Source: Glandiceps talaboti
Lineage: Eukaryota; Hemichordata; Enteropneusta; Spengelidae
DNA length: 64,000 nt
Direction of reading: 5' to 3'
Assembly: GCF_964340395.1 (NCBI RefSeq)
Contig: NC_135555.1
Location: 18,870,615-18,934,614 of the forward strand
Part shown: piece by piece, positions 1 to 11,473 of the stretch
Position numbering within the stretch: the stretch's first letter is position 1
How the letters are laid out: every line of letters starts with the position of its first letter
Translations under genes and position numbers: made by a program
The notes under the pieces: model-generated
What the model was told of the DNA's origin: nothing
Database searches by the model: none
The model's input: only the letters and a program-made list of their open reading frames with translations

Positions 1-496
1 TATGGATCTCGCGGTGTAGTATTTTACCGCCTGCCTATGGCCTTATTGACAATCCTTAGTAGATTGAGAAAGTTGCAGTATTTATACCTCCCGTCTTCAA
101 TAAAAACTCTACGCGGGTTACGTGTCCATCCACTTTCGATACAGGCATCCATCTCTTGCTGGTATAAAGAGAGCTTGTACATGATATACGGTAATACCGC
201 AGGCAAGTAGCAATACCGTGCTGAGGGGGGGGGGTACCACTCATTGATAGCCCAAAATAATGGGAATGATAAGTTTCTGTCTTCAATGCTTGATCGATGC
301 TTGTTTTTTTCTCGACATAAGAGGGTGAATTTACCATATTCATGTAAACAGAGAAATACGACCGCACGCCTTAAACAGGGCATGGTTGATTGATTCTTAT
401 ATTTTCATTTATATGCTATCAATTTATGTTTAATTGTGTATCTACGTACCCGTACAGCTCAAGGAACCCCATTTATCCGTTAGACGTCATCACATA

Positions 497-844
497 TTAA
501 AGTGGCCATATGGATGACAAATAGTTATTTTGGATTTTTTTAATTATTGATGAATTAATTGAATTAATCTCTACAAAAAAAAAACAATATGCAACAACAT
601 ATATTATACCAATTCAGTGTTTGTGACTGAATAAGTTGCAAAAAAATCTACAAAATGAGCAAAACAGTTTGTAATTGTGCGAACAATACCAAATTCTTTA
701 CTCTTTTATTCAATTGTTGCAATTTACCGAGTTACGGACACAGAATTTGCATACGTTGCGTCACATTATTTTTTCAAGTACAAAAAAACATAGTGGAGTT
801 CTTTCATCAATTAAAAATCCAAAATCTATATGGCCACTTTTTAA
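497..844. mobile_element. Foldback MITE flanked by TTAA (left-arm copy)
   Basis: The element starts AAGTGGCCATATGGATGAC and ends with the inverse, and most of its 348 bp forms one long imperfect hairpin. TTAA lies at both outer edges (497-500 and 841-844). A TTAA target is the signature of piggyBac-type integration, so this is probably a piggyBac-related MITE. There is no coding capacity. Confidence 0.75.
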
Positions 845-1203
845 TGCCTAGGTCACTGACTGTTGCATTTCGGTTTTCATTTTGAAGTTGCTCATACAAT
901 CTCAGAGTAGTCTGAGATAAAATAAATAGTACCTATTTCTTCTAATTAGTTCTTAGATCAATGAATAACATTGGTCAGGGAAATCTCAACATGTTGAGGG
1001 AAGATTTCATGTATTTTCAATTTAATATTGAACTTTAGTATAACTCTATTTATTGGCTTTAAATTGTGTCTCGTTGACTCTTGGTCAGCCGTGTTTGACA
1101 CTGGAGTAGTAATTCGGGTCAGGTGCAACATTTGTATAAATTCCCATCATACTGTAAACATATCGTCCAACTGTTGTTTCCAGTATCACAACACCCCTTC
1201 CTA

Positions 1204-1294
1204 GTAAGATACGTTCTGTCGCTCCGCCCTCACCGGCCTGCTGTGAAAGTGGTTGGCCGATGTGTGAGGGCGCCCCTTTCACGGCGTACCTTAC
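1204..1294. mobile_element. Short inverted-repeat element (left arm)
   Basis: About 90 bp with ends GTAAGATACG and CGTACCTTAC, and a GC-rich core containing GAGGGCGCCCC. Related copies stand at 16785-16880 (arm partner) and 18854-18942. Probably a very small MITE; no clear target duplication. Confidence 0.45.
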
Positions 1295-1999
1295 AGACTA
1301 ACCCCCGCCAAGAACAAAAATTAATGCACTCATTCATTATCTTCCATGGGTGTCAGCTGAGACCACAGGTAGCTGACAACGTTCTAAATGTTTCAACTGT
1401 AAACAAATTCTGTGATTGTATTAGTATATTTTAAAGGTAAAAGTACTGGTAATTTGATGGTACCTCTAAGCATTTTGTCTCAATACGTTCGAACTTAGCG
1501 TTATAATATCTAGTCTATTCAGATGCAGATTATATTTTGTCGTAATCCTCAAAAACCTTCTGAAATATGTTTTATCTAAATACTAGTTGTGTGCAAATAC
1601 ATAACCTATAACACAATCTAACAGTCACCATGCACAGTGCACATACAGAATGCATGCTACTAGTACTCACAGAGGATTCAAACACAAAATCTTGACTTCA
1701 TGGAACGTCCTGCGCACACCATGTTTTAATAGGGAACTTGCAATCCAGACTGAGCATGCTCAGATGCAAAGGACTACGGGATTGTCTGTGGTTATCGTAA
1801 TACCTAATCTGGAGGTACTGATAAACTTAACTTCCCACAATGGTCAGAATAAGTGTGCAGAGTACCCTACAGCCATTTTAATGACGTGATGCCCGCCCAC
1901 CATCAATAAAATGCCAAAAATACAAGTAGGTCAGGCCTGTTGAACAGTTTTGGGTTGTTTTTTTTCTGGCCTAAGGAGTAAGTTAAAGTGTGTCCCACT

Positions 2000-4900
2000 T
2001 TATGATGTGTTATGTATTTTTTTCTGAGAAAGTTTAAACAGAGACGAAAATGCTACATACAGCAATTTGAAACATAACAGGGGACTATTGTTAATACAAA
2101 AGCTCATTGTGAATGTCTGTGAAGGATCCAGCTCCTGTTGCTTTGGAATTCCACAACCATCTTTAATTACTCTAAGAGTACTCTTTGCAACGTGTGTACG
2201 GGTGACAACAACATGAGAGGTGCCCATTAGGGAGACATGGTACACGATCTTGAAATCATCAGTTTCAAATGGAGATCTATCTGCAACACTGAGGCACTGT
2301 CCGATAACCTGTGATATTTTTTTATGTGCTCCAGACGGTGTTGACTTGTTTCTACGGCTTGCAGTTGATTTGGTAGCTTTTCCTTTTTCATGTACGCCAC
2401 TTGTGTTCTAAATAAAATAAAATGATAATAGACGAGTTACAAATATATGTGATGGTACTTATCGACTATTTTGGCATCAGGATTAATCTCACTGAATTCA
2501 CTGCAACTACTCTACTAGATATTGATTGACCAATTGAGTCACATTACTTATGCACAAAGTAGCCCAATATATACATTGAAACTAGACTATGAAATTCACC
2601 CTTCAGGTATCTACACAAACAGTGAAGAACTGTGTCGATGTAGCTACCATCTTGATAATTTTAGAACTGTTCAATTCTGAACTCTTGGACCAAAATGGGA
2701 CATTTCTTCTCAGAAAATGTGTCAGACTTCTAGCTTTCATCCGTATTTGTCAACAATGTAATGTCAATGGTACATTTGGACATGCCAAATTTTCGTAACA
2801 AGCTCTTTATTTATTATTATTATTTATTTATTTCGGAATAGAAAAAAAATTCCATATACTGAAGAAAAAATAGAAAAGGGGAAAAAAGACGGATTAAAAA
2901 ATCCTCTGGCCCCACACATTCCACAAAGTGCTTTTGGTGACAAAGGTGTTATATAAGACACTCGCAATAATCGGGTTTTGAGATGCCGAAATTCGTTGGT
3001 AAAAAGCACTTGTTTTTTTTCTTAAAACTTCATCAAAAGTACAGACATACATACTTACAAACAATGCACGGTTGCTTTGAACAACAGAATGTTTAAAACC
3101 GGTCAATTTCCTAAAAACCTGAGAAAATGCTTTTCTAATCATATTAAAAGTACTGACAGTAAAGTTACTCCACAGGTAGGAACAATACGGAATGTCACAA
3201 TAAACAGAAAACAAATGACACTTAACAGAAAGTGACGTATATTTAAAGTCACGGATAACTGCATTTCCTCTGGCATAAAAAAGACGAATCTTCGCCTCAA
3301 TATCAACAATATCTTTAAAATCGGGAGTAATTAAAACACCAAGATACTTATAGACGTTTACATAACTAAGAGATCTTTCATTTAAATAAATAGGAACCTG
3401 GCTAACTTTCCTTGTATTTGCTTGGAACAACATGCATACAGTTTTTTTCTCATTAAAAATAATTGAACAGCTATTGCCGTATTGTCCGCAACAGTCAACC
3501 AACATTTGTTGGCCATACGCCCCTGTAGAGAATAAAACTATATCATCAGCATAAATCAAGTGATTCAGTTTTAGGCCACCAACAAGACAGCCAAACGGAA
3601 GAGATGAAAGAGTCTTGCTAAGTGTGTCTAAATAGATTGTAAAGAATATAGGTGACGAAATTCCACCTTGTTTTACGCCGTTAGTTGGATGAAACCCTTC
3701 GGAGAGGCTTCCGTTCCATTTTACAACAAATTCTTGGTAGCGGTACAAATACGCTAAAACTCTTAACAAAAATGGTTTAACACCTCTAGTCACTAATTTA
3801 CTAAAAAGAATATCATGTCGAACATAATCAAATGCTTTTGAAGCATCCATAAATGTTACAAAAACAGGTGTATTGTGTTGCTTATAATGGTTCAGAATCT
3901 CCTTTAGTACAAAAATTGACATATCAGTACCATGTGCTGCTTTAAAACCAAACTGATTGTCGGTGGTTGAAAGACAGTCCATGGAACGGGCTAACCATAC
4001 CCTCTCTAGAAGTTTAGATACAATTGTTGCCACAGCTATAGGGCGATAGTTTGATTTATCGCAAATGTCACCACCGGGATCCTTAGGAATAGGAACAATT
4101 ATTGTTGACATTAGCTGTTTGGGTACAAAGCCATGGATGAAAATAGAAGAAAAACACATTGCTAATATGACGGACGCTCTGGGCGGTGAATTCTTCAGAT
4201 GTTCCGGGCTAATGCCATCCCTACCAGCAGACGCACCTGTTTTAAGAGCCTTAATTAGGTCACGCATTTCGTCATGGTGTACAAGCATGTCATTACAATA
4301 GTGGTTATTCTCAAAAACAGGTGTAAAATCTTTCCCAGTTTTTGTCAAAATAGCCCTGTAGTGTTCTTTCCACATGTTGGCAATATTCTCATCTCCGGAG
4401 TAACCGTCCACCGATGAAGGGGAGGTTGCCTTACCTTTGCGTCGAGAGACTTGTCTCCAATAAGACTTCGGATCATTTTTCAAGCTATCTGCGAGAGCAG
4501 TAGCTCGCAATTCATTTTCAATTCTCCTACAGTTTGCCAATTGCCTTTTAAATTGTGCTCGAGATATTCGCATTAATTCAAAGAAGGGCCCAGATTTAGG
4601 AGAACCATTATCCCTCCAAATCAAAAAATCTGTTCGAGCTTTATGATGGTGATCTTTAACTAGATCATTCCACCCCGGAATTGCGCGCATATTACAATCA
4701 GGAGCATTTGGAATAGTTTTTTCTGCTGCTAACTTTAAAGCTAAAATTGTATCATTATAAAAGTTATCGATCTGTTCATGATGAATGGTACATTCTGTAT
4801 CAGTACAGGCAAGTGCCTCGTTAGGAATTATCACTCTCGAAAGAAGCTTGTTACATAACACAGAATAGTTATTTAAATGAGTCTCCTTAGCCTTATCCCA

Positions 4901-7900
4901 TTTTGGTTTAAAAGATGTGTGTTTAGGTGTCGAACTCAACATTGGAAGTAAATTGATCTGAAGTGAACAAAATACTGGAAAATGATCTGAGGATAAAGTG
5001 TCATAGTTTACATGAATACTTTCGATGATCCTGTTTACAGCTTGTGTACAGACAAAATGATCAAGCCAGCTTTGAGCCAGACAAGAGTCGCTTAAATATG
5101 TATAAGTGTTTGGTGAAAGACGATCAATGTCCGCAATAACAAAGTTATTGTCCTTAGAAAAGTTTTCCAACAAATCATATTCATGTTGATTTCTCCCTGG
5201 ATCAGCATTGAAGTCCCCGGCGATAAGACAGCAACAGGTGTTTAGATTAGTTATAGTGTCCTGTAATAGGCCTAAAATACGCTGGTACTCATCTGGATCA
5301 GAGTTCGCAGTTGGGAAATATACATTTAAAATTACTAAATCAGGGTTGCCCGATATATACCTTGCCTTGATACGAATACCCACAACTCGACATTCTCCAT
5401 GAATTACAATAGGCGAAACTCCATCAAGTTTTCTGCGCCACAAAATGCCAACACCTCCATAGGGTCTCCCAGTGAGAACACTGTGTGAGAGATCCATAGC
5501 ACTCCCACCAACTGAGGTAAAAGCTGTATGTAATGTGGTGAGCTCCGTAAGGTTATCCTTGCTGAGCCAATGTTCCTGGACAAGTAAAATGTCGCAACGA
5601 TCAAGCAAATCATGAATAACACCGCGAGAGGATTTCAGTCCCCTCAAATTGTAGCTCGCTATGTTGATGTCAGTCATGATTTATTTGGATGCAGTAACAC
5701 CATGACGCGTCTTCTCTCTTTTTTCCATAAGCTCAGATTTCGACAAGTAATAAGGCTTTACAAGTAGCCCTTCTGGCCATATTTCTGGGCGTAGGATACT
5801 ATTTATATTACTCTCGTTTACATCTATTCTCGGGTACTTTCAATTTTTCAATGCTTTCCATGACTTACAAATGTTGGTATTCACAAAAGCGGAGTATTTT
5901 TTTTAGAGGAGTGCAGCATTCACCTTCACGTAAACAACATGGCAACAAGAATAGCTTGACCTCCTTGACATCCATTGTTAGCCACATTCGCAAATCTCAT
6001 GAGGTCTGCCACAAGACAAGGAAAATGGCTTATTGATGGAATGTCTGTATTCAACACAGGATTTAGAGTTCACACTCTCTTATTTTTACACAATACTCTG
6101 GAGAACTGATGATAGTGGTGAGGGTGATAGTGATGCATGTGATAGCGAGGCTGATACGGATTCTCAGGGTGATAGTTGAGAAGTTAAGGGTGACAGCAGT
6201 GGTGATTAAAACTCTACCACCTATAACTGGAACATTTTTTTCAAACTATAATTTTGTTAGATATAACTTGGTCTCAATATTGAAGTGTGCTGAATCACCA
6301 GTATGTCAATATATGCATAATTGTACAAATAGCTCATTACAAAAAAAACAAACATTCACGTTTATTTTAGGTTACAGACCCTAAAATACAAAATTCACAC
6401 ATGTTGTATTGTCAACTGTACAGCTACACATACAAGTATACACCCAGGAGATTCAACACACTTCATGGTGCATGATATTAAGATTATTACCCTTGCATGG
6501 ATCTATAGCAGCACAACGGCCCTTTACTTCAACTCCCTGGGGAGTATATAATCCATTGCAGCCTCTTTAAGTGCATAGGATTAATGCATTCACATTGCAA
6601 CATCTATCCTACCAGGTCTCCAATTATACAGCTGGGTTGACTGAGGCACAATCATGGTTCAAATCTTGCCCAAGGACTTTAGGCAGTCAGAAACAAACAG
6701 CAGCGACAGGGCTTAAACCTGCAACCTGCAGATTCAAACCCAGCCACTCTAACCATTTGCCCATCATGACTCCACTTTTTTTTATTTTCATCTTTTTTGA
6801 AACCAACAGTCAGAATACTTGATATTTGGTGTGCATCTTCATTGTTTAAAACATTTTGAGAGGTACAGGTAAATGTAAGTGCTATAATTACTTTACTTCA
6901 GTGTTGCAGCCAGAGGAGTTTTTGGTCATTTGACACATTTTTTGGACCTGACCCACAATTTTGGAAGTGACAGGTCATAGATGACCCACACTAAAATTGT
7001 AAGCAAATATGTTTAGCAACATGACCACACCTATAGCAACAGCCAAATGATCCTGTATATTGCATAGATAACAGCCGGGTTGGATAGGCAACTGCATAAT
7101 CATTCAGCAAATATCTAGCATGGATCAGCATGTGGGTAAATATTTTTGGAAACTGTACAGTTATGCTACAATGCCATTGTGACCCAGAAAAATGAGAGTC
7201 TCAGGACACTATGTCCCACTCTTTCAAAAGGCTGGCTGCAACACTGAAACTTTACTTTAATATTTAAAGCTCTTCCTTGAATGTGCCACATGTCTTAAGC
7301 AGTTAATATCTTTATGTAGTGTTACTATACTAATTGTCAATACTGTTATTTCAGAAAGATATACCCCATTCTATGGAGATTGAATGATAAACTATAGTTG
7401 TATCCAAATCATAGCCATGATGATATTGTTATAACACACAATTCATCAGAACTTGAAACGTACACGGAAGCAACAGACTACATGTACATACCTCACTTAA
7501 TATAAGTGGGGTTCCATTCTTCTTAATGTCTTCAATGGGGTAATATGTACTCTGTGCCAAGAGAACATTTGTCTCAGATCTCACCTGTACCCCACAGATA
7601 TCAAAACAGAGCCTTGTGGCGTCACGTAACCTACAAAGAAATTAACAGTAAAATGCTCCCATAAATAACATACAAATGGCATATATTTACTACATTTGAT
7701 GTAGAACAACCACTTTGAAGGATAAAATTCTTTTGAATAACATTTTGCTTACAATCCTGCAATGGGACTTAAAAGTTTCAAATCTTATAATGTGTTTTAC
7801 TATCTACCACTGAAAAGCTATCATGACATCTAAATTAATAGTGGTGTGACATTGCATCGATCATCGGGAGTGGGTAATTAATTAAGCTTGCCTGACTTTG

Positions 7901-8145
7901 TGAGATTGTCTGTTAAACACTTATAATATATAACTAAAGATATCTTACAAAACATGGTATTCTCCCTTCAAATCTTCTTCCTTCATTATGATAAGGTAAA
8001 GTACTTGTTTTATGATTTCATCTATTTCGACCGCTATTGCATTCTCTGCACAGATGTTGTGTATTTGACAAATCAGCTTCTTAATCTTCCAAATAATGTT
8101 TGGTGGTAGTAGTCCTTCACCAATGGATAAACCAAGTATGCACGG
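2000..8145 (-). CDS. Unrecognised gene, last three exons (left-arm copy)
   Basis: Three exons with consensus splice sites and matching phases: 8145-7949, 7630-7492 and 2407-2000, the last ending in TAA. Together they encode about 157 codons upstream of, or including, a conserved C-terminal exon of 135 residues rich in basic residues at its start (EKGKATKSTASRRNKS). I do not recognise the family. The reading frame is intact, and the three changes seen in the last 81 residues relative to the other copy are conservative (V/I, P/S, L/V), which argues for a functional or recently functional gene. A 3 kb LINE sits in the last intron. The 5' part is not complete: a phase-compatible first candidate exon lies at 10703-10596, but at least one exon present upstream of the other copy is missing here. 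Confidence 0.6.
2894..5677 (-). CDS. LINE ORF2: endonuclease and reverse transcriptase
   Basis: This 927-residue ORF has no internal stop. An EEP (exonuclease-endonuclease-phosphatase) domain fills roughly residues 1-240: SYNLRG at the start, catalytic Glu35 in VQEHW, GDFNADP around Asp155 and Asn157, and the SDH motif at 230-232. The reverse transcriptase domain covers about 470-760, with SNYRPIAVATIVSKLLERV, the catalytic FMDASKAFD (Asp611), NGVKQGGISSP and YADD (709-712). A C-terminal region of some 150 residues follows. Known role of the family: nicking of the target and target-primed reverse transcription of the element RNA. It starts three bases after the ORF1 stop codon, so translation by re-initiation is possible. 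All visible catalytic residues are kept, so this is a young copy, although the element lacks most of ORF1. Confidence 0.95.
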   Translation of the reverse strand: MTDINIASYNLRGLKSSRGVIHDLLDRCDILLVQEHWLSKDNLTELTTLHTAFTSVGGSAMDLSHSVLTGRPYGGVGILWRRKLDGVSPIVIHGECRVVGIRIKARYISGNPDLVILNVYFPTANSDPDEYQRILGLLQDTITNLNTCCCLIAGDFNADPGRNQHEYDLLENFSKDNNFVIADIDRLSPNTYTYLSDSCLAQSWLDHFVCTQAVNRIIESIHVNYDTLSSDHFPVFCSLQINLLPMLSSTPKHTSFKPKWDKAKETHLNNYSVLCNKLLSRVIIPNEALACTDTECTIHHEQIDNFYNDTILALKLAAEKTIPNAPDCNMRAIPGWNDLVKDHHHKARTDFLIWRDNGSPKSGPFFELMRISRAQFKRQLANCRRIENELRATALADSLKNDPKSYWRQVSRRKGKATSPSSVDGYSGDENIANMWKEHYRAILTKTGKDFTPVFENNHYCNDMLVHHDEMRDLIKALKTGASAGRDGISPEHLKNSPPRASVILAMCFSSIFIHGFVPKQLMSTIIVPIPKDPGGDICDKSNYRPIAVATIVSKLLERVWLARSMDCLSTTDNQFGFKAAHGTDMSIFVLKEILNHYKQHNTPVFVTFMDASKAFDYVRHDILFSKLVTRGVKPFLLRVLAYLYRYQEFVVKWNGSLSEGFHPTNGVKQGGISSPIFFTIYLDTLSKTLSSLPFGCLVGGLKLNHLIYADDIVLFSTGAYGQQMLVDCCGQYGNSCSIIFNEKKTVCMLFQANTRKVSQVPIYLNERSLSYVNVYKYLGVLITPDFKDIVDIEAKIRLFYARGNAVIRDFKYTSLSVKCHLFSVYCDIPYCSYLWSNFTVSTFNMIRKAFSQVFRKLTGFKHSVVQSNRALFVSMYVCTFDEVLRKKTSAFYQRISASQNPIIASVLYNTFVTKSTLWNVWGQRIF
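5681..5828 (-). pseudogene. LINE ORF1, C-terminal remnant
   Basis: Upstream of ORF2 on the same strand an open frame of about 48 codons runs from the insertion boundary to a TAA at 5683-5681. It includes the segment LRPEIWPEGLLVKPYYLSKS and a charged end (SELMEKREKTRHG). Its position and a spacing of only three bases to the ORF2 ATG identify it as the tail of ORF1, cut off by 5' truncation. It has no start codon of its own. Confidence 0.7.
6480..6775 (-). mobile_element. tRNA-related SINE (left arm)
   Basis: On the minus strand the element opens with a tRNA-like head (TGGGCAAATGGTTAGAGTGG, then GGTTTGAATC and similar B-box-like text), followed by the block TCCTTGGGCAAG and TCAACCCAGCTGTA found as a conserved central domain in many invertebrate SINEs. 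It closes with a GGGTAATAAT tail. No target duplication was established. Confidence 0.6.
6899..7246. mobile_element. hAT-like MITE (left arm)
   Basis: Terminal inverted repeats CAGTGTTGCAGCCAG and CTGGCTGCAACACTG bound 348 bp without coding capacity. CTTTACTT stands directly left of it and again three bases to its right, which suits an 8-bp target duplication of the hAT type with slightly eroded ends. Confidence 0.65.
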
Positions 8146-9116
8146 CTGTGTAGAAAAAAAAATAAAGCCCCAATGGGCGTTGTAGCACAACAACTGTACA
8201 GTTTGTAAAAATGTTTATCCACATGCTGATCCATGCTAGGTATAGGTGTTCATTTGCTGAATGACTATCCAGTTGCCTATTCAGCCCTGTTGTTATCTTA
8301 GCAATATAAGTGATCATTTGACTCGTACTACGAGTGGGGTCTTGTGCTAGGCATATTTGCATACACTTTGATGTTTCTTCACTTGTCTATGAATCTGTTA
8401 TGATTGTGAAATACACAATGGGTTGGCTGTTGCTATGGGTGTGGTCATGGTTGCTAGGGATATCTGCACATATTGTTTGAATATTTACTAACCTGTCTAC
8501 CAGATGATAATATCATTTTAGCAAAATATAATGCCATTTGAGCTTGCTATGGGTTTGGTCATGGTTGCTATATAAAGGCCAACTGTGTCAAAATGTTTAG
8601 CAAGTTCTAGAAACATCTCACCAAGTTTCAATCTCATGACCGAGTACTTTTTTGAGATACATGTTTTTGACAAAAGTTAAGATTTTGCACCCAATTTGCA
8701 CATTACTAATGAGATCATTATATATTTAATATTTCTTCATCTATACACCCAAAAATGCTTCCCCATTAAATTTCAGCCAAATCTGCACAGTAGTTTTGGA
8801 ATTTAAGAATGTTGACCAAAAAGCCACATTTTTAAGCCTCATTTTGCATATCATTGATGGGATCACGTCATCAACAAATCTTAATCTATACAGCACTAAG
8901 AATTTTCCCACCAAATTTCAAACCAATCGACAAAGTTGTTTTTGAGTTAAGTTTTTGACCAAAAATTACATTTTTTGACCTAAATCACACCTGTGATGTA
9001 CTTATTTGGCTTTGAACAATTTCCCCAACTAGACAACAAAAGTAATGGCCCCACAAGTACAAAGGCCGCAATTGATCGGGCGTTTTTTGAGTTTTAGGTG
9101 TTCACGCATGCACGCA

Positions 9117-9118
9117 CG

Positions 9119-9170
<52 letters not shown>
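9117..9170. repeat. CA microsatellite (left arm)
   Basis: A run of CA following a short CG/CA stretch. The partner tract in the other arm is about 20 bp longer, a useful marker of arm divergence. Confidence 0.95.
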
Positions 9171-9172
<2 letters not shown>

Positions 9173-9194
9173 CAAACAGGGCTCTATGCCTATA

Positions 9195-9345
9195 TCACTA
9201 CAGAATTGGATTGTATGCTCCCCGGGGAGTAGAGGAAGACTAAAGGACCGTTGTGCCGTTCTGATCCGAGCCAGGGGTAATAATTGTAAAGCGCTTTGAG
9301 CACGGCGTGGGAAAGCGCTATATAAGAACCCAACATTATTATACT
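9195..9345 (+). mobile_element. SINE 3' fragment (left arm)
   Basis: Only the 3' half is present: it matches the tail of the SINE at 6480-6775 and continues to AAAGCGCTTTGAGCACGG and GCGCTATATAAGAACC, a tail shared by many LINE/SINE pairs. It follows directly on the CA microsatellite. Confidence 0.5.
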
Positions 9346-9639
9346 GAACCTAGCGTATAAGACATAAAGTCCTACAGGTTGGTGACTAATTACATAGCAA
9401 TTAGATGGTAGGCACCAGTAGTTCTGCACATTTCACATTTAGATGTTGTTCCAACTGTTTCTTTGCTTTCAGAAAAGCTGCATACTAGCACGAATGGCAT
9501 CATCTGGCTCAAAGGGGGCTAAAAAGCGTCCTTGTGTCTATGCATTTTGTATATATCACATAAAATTTGTATTTACAATCAAATGGATTTTTCAAAAATT
9601 TACACAAGTATGACTATTAGATTTCAGATACCAAAACAG

Positions 9640-9854
9640 TGATAAAGTCTTCATCAAAGATAGATGTTGCCGGTCCTAAGTTATGGAACTCTCTCCCAAT
9701 TCACATTAGGAGAGCGGTATCGATCGAAACATTCAAGTCCCAACTTAAGACATACTTGTTTACAAACTTTTAGAACATACTATACTTTTATAAGCAGTAA
9801 TAAATAAGTTTTGTTTTTTAGTGAATTTCAAGTTGTCAGGGTTTTTTTGGGTTT

Positions 9855-9903
<49 letters not shown>

Positions 9904-9972
9904 TGTAAAGTGCATTGAGGCTGTTGCGTAATGCGCTGATAAGAATTTATTATTATTATTATTATTATTATG
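9640..9972 (+). pseudogene. LINE 3' end in the spacer
   Basis: An open stretch reads GPKLWNSLPIHIRRAVSIET and then FKSQLKTYLFTNF before a stop, which is the usual C-terminus of CR1/L2-type reverse transcriptases. After an internal CT tract the sequence ends with a GTAAAGTGCATTGAGG-type tail and an ATT repeat, the typical 3' end of such elements. Everything upstream has been lost. Confidence 0.75.
9859..9898. repeat. CT microsatellite
   Basis: Twenty or so CT units, inserted in the 3' untranslated part of the LINE fragment. Confidence 0.95.
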
Positions 9973-10595
9973 TCTACTACAATAGGTCAATTCAGTACAC
10001 ATACATGTACAAGTCACTGTTTTCTCCAGCAATTTGTGTATTTTAGTAATGCCCTGTTTTCCTCATTAACCAACACAGCCATACACTGATACATTGTAAA
10101 TGGAGGGAGGCATTTCATAAAACCACTGATGCCTACAGATGGTGTACATTGTGCTTGAAGGTTAGCAAGTAGTTGAAGTACATGTATACTAGTCTAGTTC
10201 CTACACAGTATCGTTACGATTTATACCTTCACTCACCGCAGTATAATCAAGGCCCTGACGAAAGGTGTTACATTTGTAATTATGGTGCAGCCCCATAGTG
10301 AGCAAAGCACAACAATGCATGCCACTAGTAACAACGGGCTGTTGTCACTGCTCATTAAATATTCATTTGGTACAGCTTTTTTCACGACGTAAAATGTCCA
10401 ACCAGGACTCCACCGCCAGTCCGTTTAAACTAAATTACATAGGGATGCAACAACATAATCATGTTTATATAAACGCAATAGGAGGTAGAACAGGAATGTG
10501 TGCTGGTTAAGGGAATTTGAACAAACTGTGTTGTGGTTATACCACAGTCCAGTTACCCAAACTACATGTATACTAATGTGAAAGGAAAGTTATAC

Positions 10596-10703
10596 CTACT
10601 CCAAGTGTTTTCTTTTGTTCTATACTTGCAGACTTGATTTTAAATCCACGAGATTCCAAAGCTTCACTCAAATCATTAACATACATAATGACTGGATCAT
10701 TCT
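10596..10703 (-). CDS. Candidate internal exon in the spacer
   Basis: On the minus strand a T-rich acceptor (ends CATAG) opens a 108-base exon that closes with a GTATAA donor. It encodes DPVIMYVNDLSEALESRGF and about 15 more residues. It ends with one base of a codon, which is exactly the phase the plus-strand exon at 11474 needs. In the left copy the next known exon (8145) starts in phase 0, so direct joining would break the frame. I read this as an upstream exon of the same gene, left on the opposite strand by rearrangement; that link is inference from phase and position. Confidence 0.45.
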
Positions 10704-11473
10704 CTATGAAAAAAAACACAAGAACAAGTTACTTTCACATTTTTTGTATTCAGCTATTCCAGTTGCTGTGATTCATGTAAAAGTATCAATACATTATTAA
10801 TTATTCAATTTCAACTTCAACTTTTATTACCCTTTTTGACAAGTTACAAATCACATTGGATATTATTATTATACATTTGGTACTGGAATAAAGGGTAAAG
10901 GGTAAACGGGAAATAGCAAATGCTAGTTGAGTCCGTTCTTGTGGTCACTGTATATTGCAGTTGTAAAATCACTAAGACATTTGGAGGGCAGTGTATCAAG
11001 AAGATGTCCTGACTTGTTAATAAATAAATAAAATAACTTATACATTTAAATAAGTAAATAAATTATACAATATAAACATAGAGCAGTAAACAAAATGTAA
11101 AATAGTTACAAAAAAATAATAATAATAATTTTGTAGAAGTTGGTATTTGAGGGAGTGCCTAAATGAGTAAAATCGAGTTGTTTTTGCTCTTATTTGCTCT
11201 GGTATTGAATTCCCAAAGAGAGGGCAAGTAAAGGATATAGCAAATTTACCTATGGATGTATTGACATTTGAAACATAAAGATTTTCTCTGCTTTTATAGC
11301 ATGTACAATAATTGTGAAAGGGTAAGCTGACAGTAGGTTGTTAGACGATGTGGTAAGTTGTTATTCATTTAAATCATACTTGAAGTTTGTGTAATTTGTG
11401 AGATATGTAATTATAATACCTGAAATTGTATATATCAAGAATGTAATATAGAGTTACTATCTCACAACAAAAG

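Larger units (their letters stand above)
2820..5828 (-). mobile_element. 5'-truncated non-LTR retrotransposon (LINE)
   Basis: About 3.0 kb present in the left arm and absent from the right arm, where the empty site is seen near 15240. Read on the minus strand it contains the end of ORF1, a complete ORF2 and a short 3' end finishing in a TAA-type simple repeat rather than poly-A. Comparison with the empty site shows no clear target duplication; one base appears lost. The APE-type endonuclease and TAA-like tail suit the CR1/Jockey/I branch, but I cannot fix the clade. Truncation at the 5' end within ORF1 is typical of incomplete reverse transcription. Insertion must post-date separation of the two arms. 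Confidence 0.92.
1..9418. repeat. Left arm of a giant inverted repeat
   Basis: The sequence from the window edge to about 9418 reappears as the reverse complement at 11628-18069. Both arms carry the same exons, the same MITEs, the same SINE and the same CA/GT microsatellite, in mirrored order. Coding exons differ by only a few per cent. This arm is longer because it contains a LINE (2820-5828). The match is still running at base 1, so the arm may extend beyond the window. It could be a real palindromic duplication, or two haplotypes joined in opposite orientation by the assembly; the sequence alone does not decide. Confidence 0.9.

Noticed and set aside
5851-6384. Plus-strand ORFs in the left arm, with minus-strand partners in the right arm
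   Set aside because: They run antisense to the last intron of the arm gene, differ by frameshifts between arms and match nothing I know.
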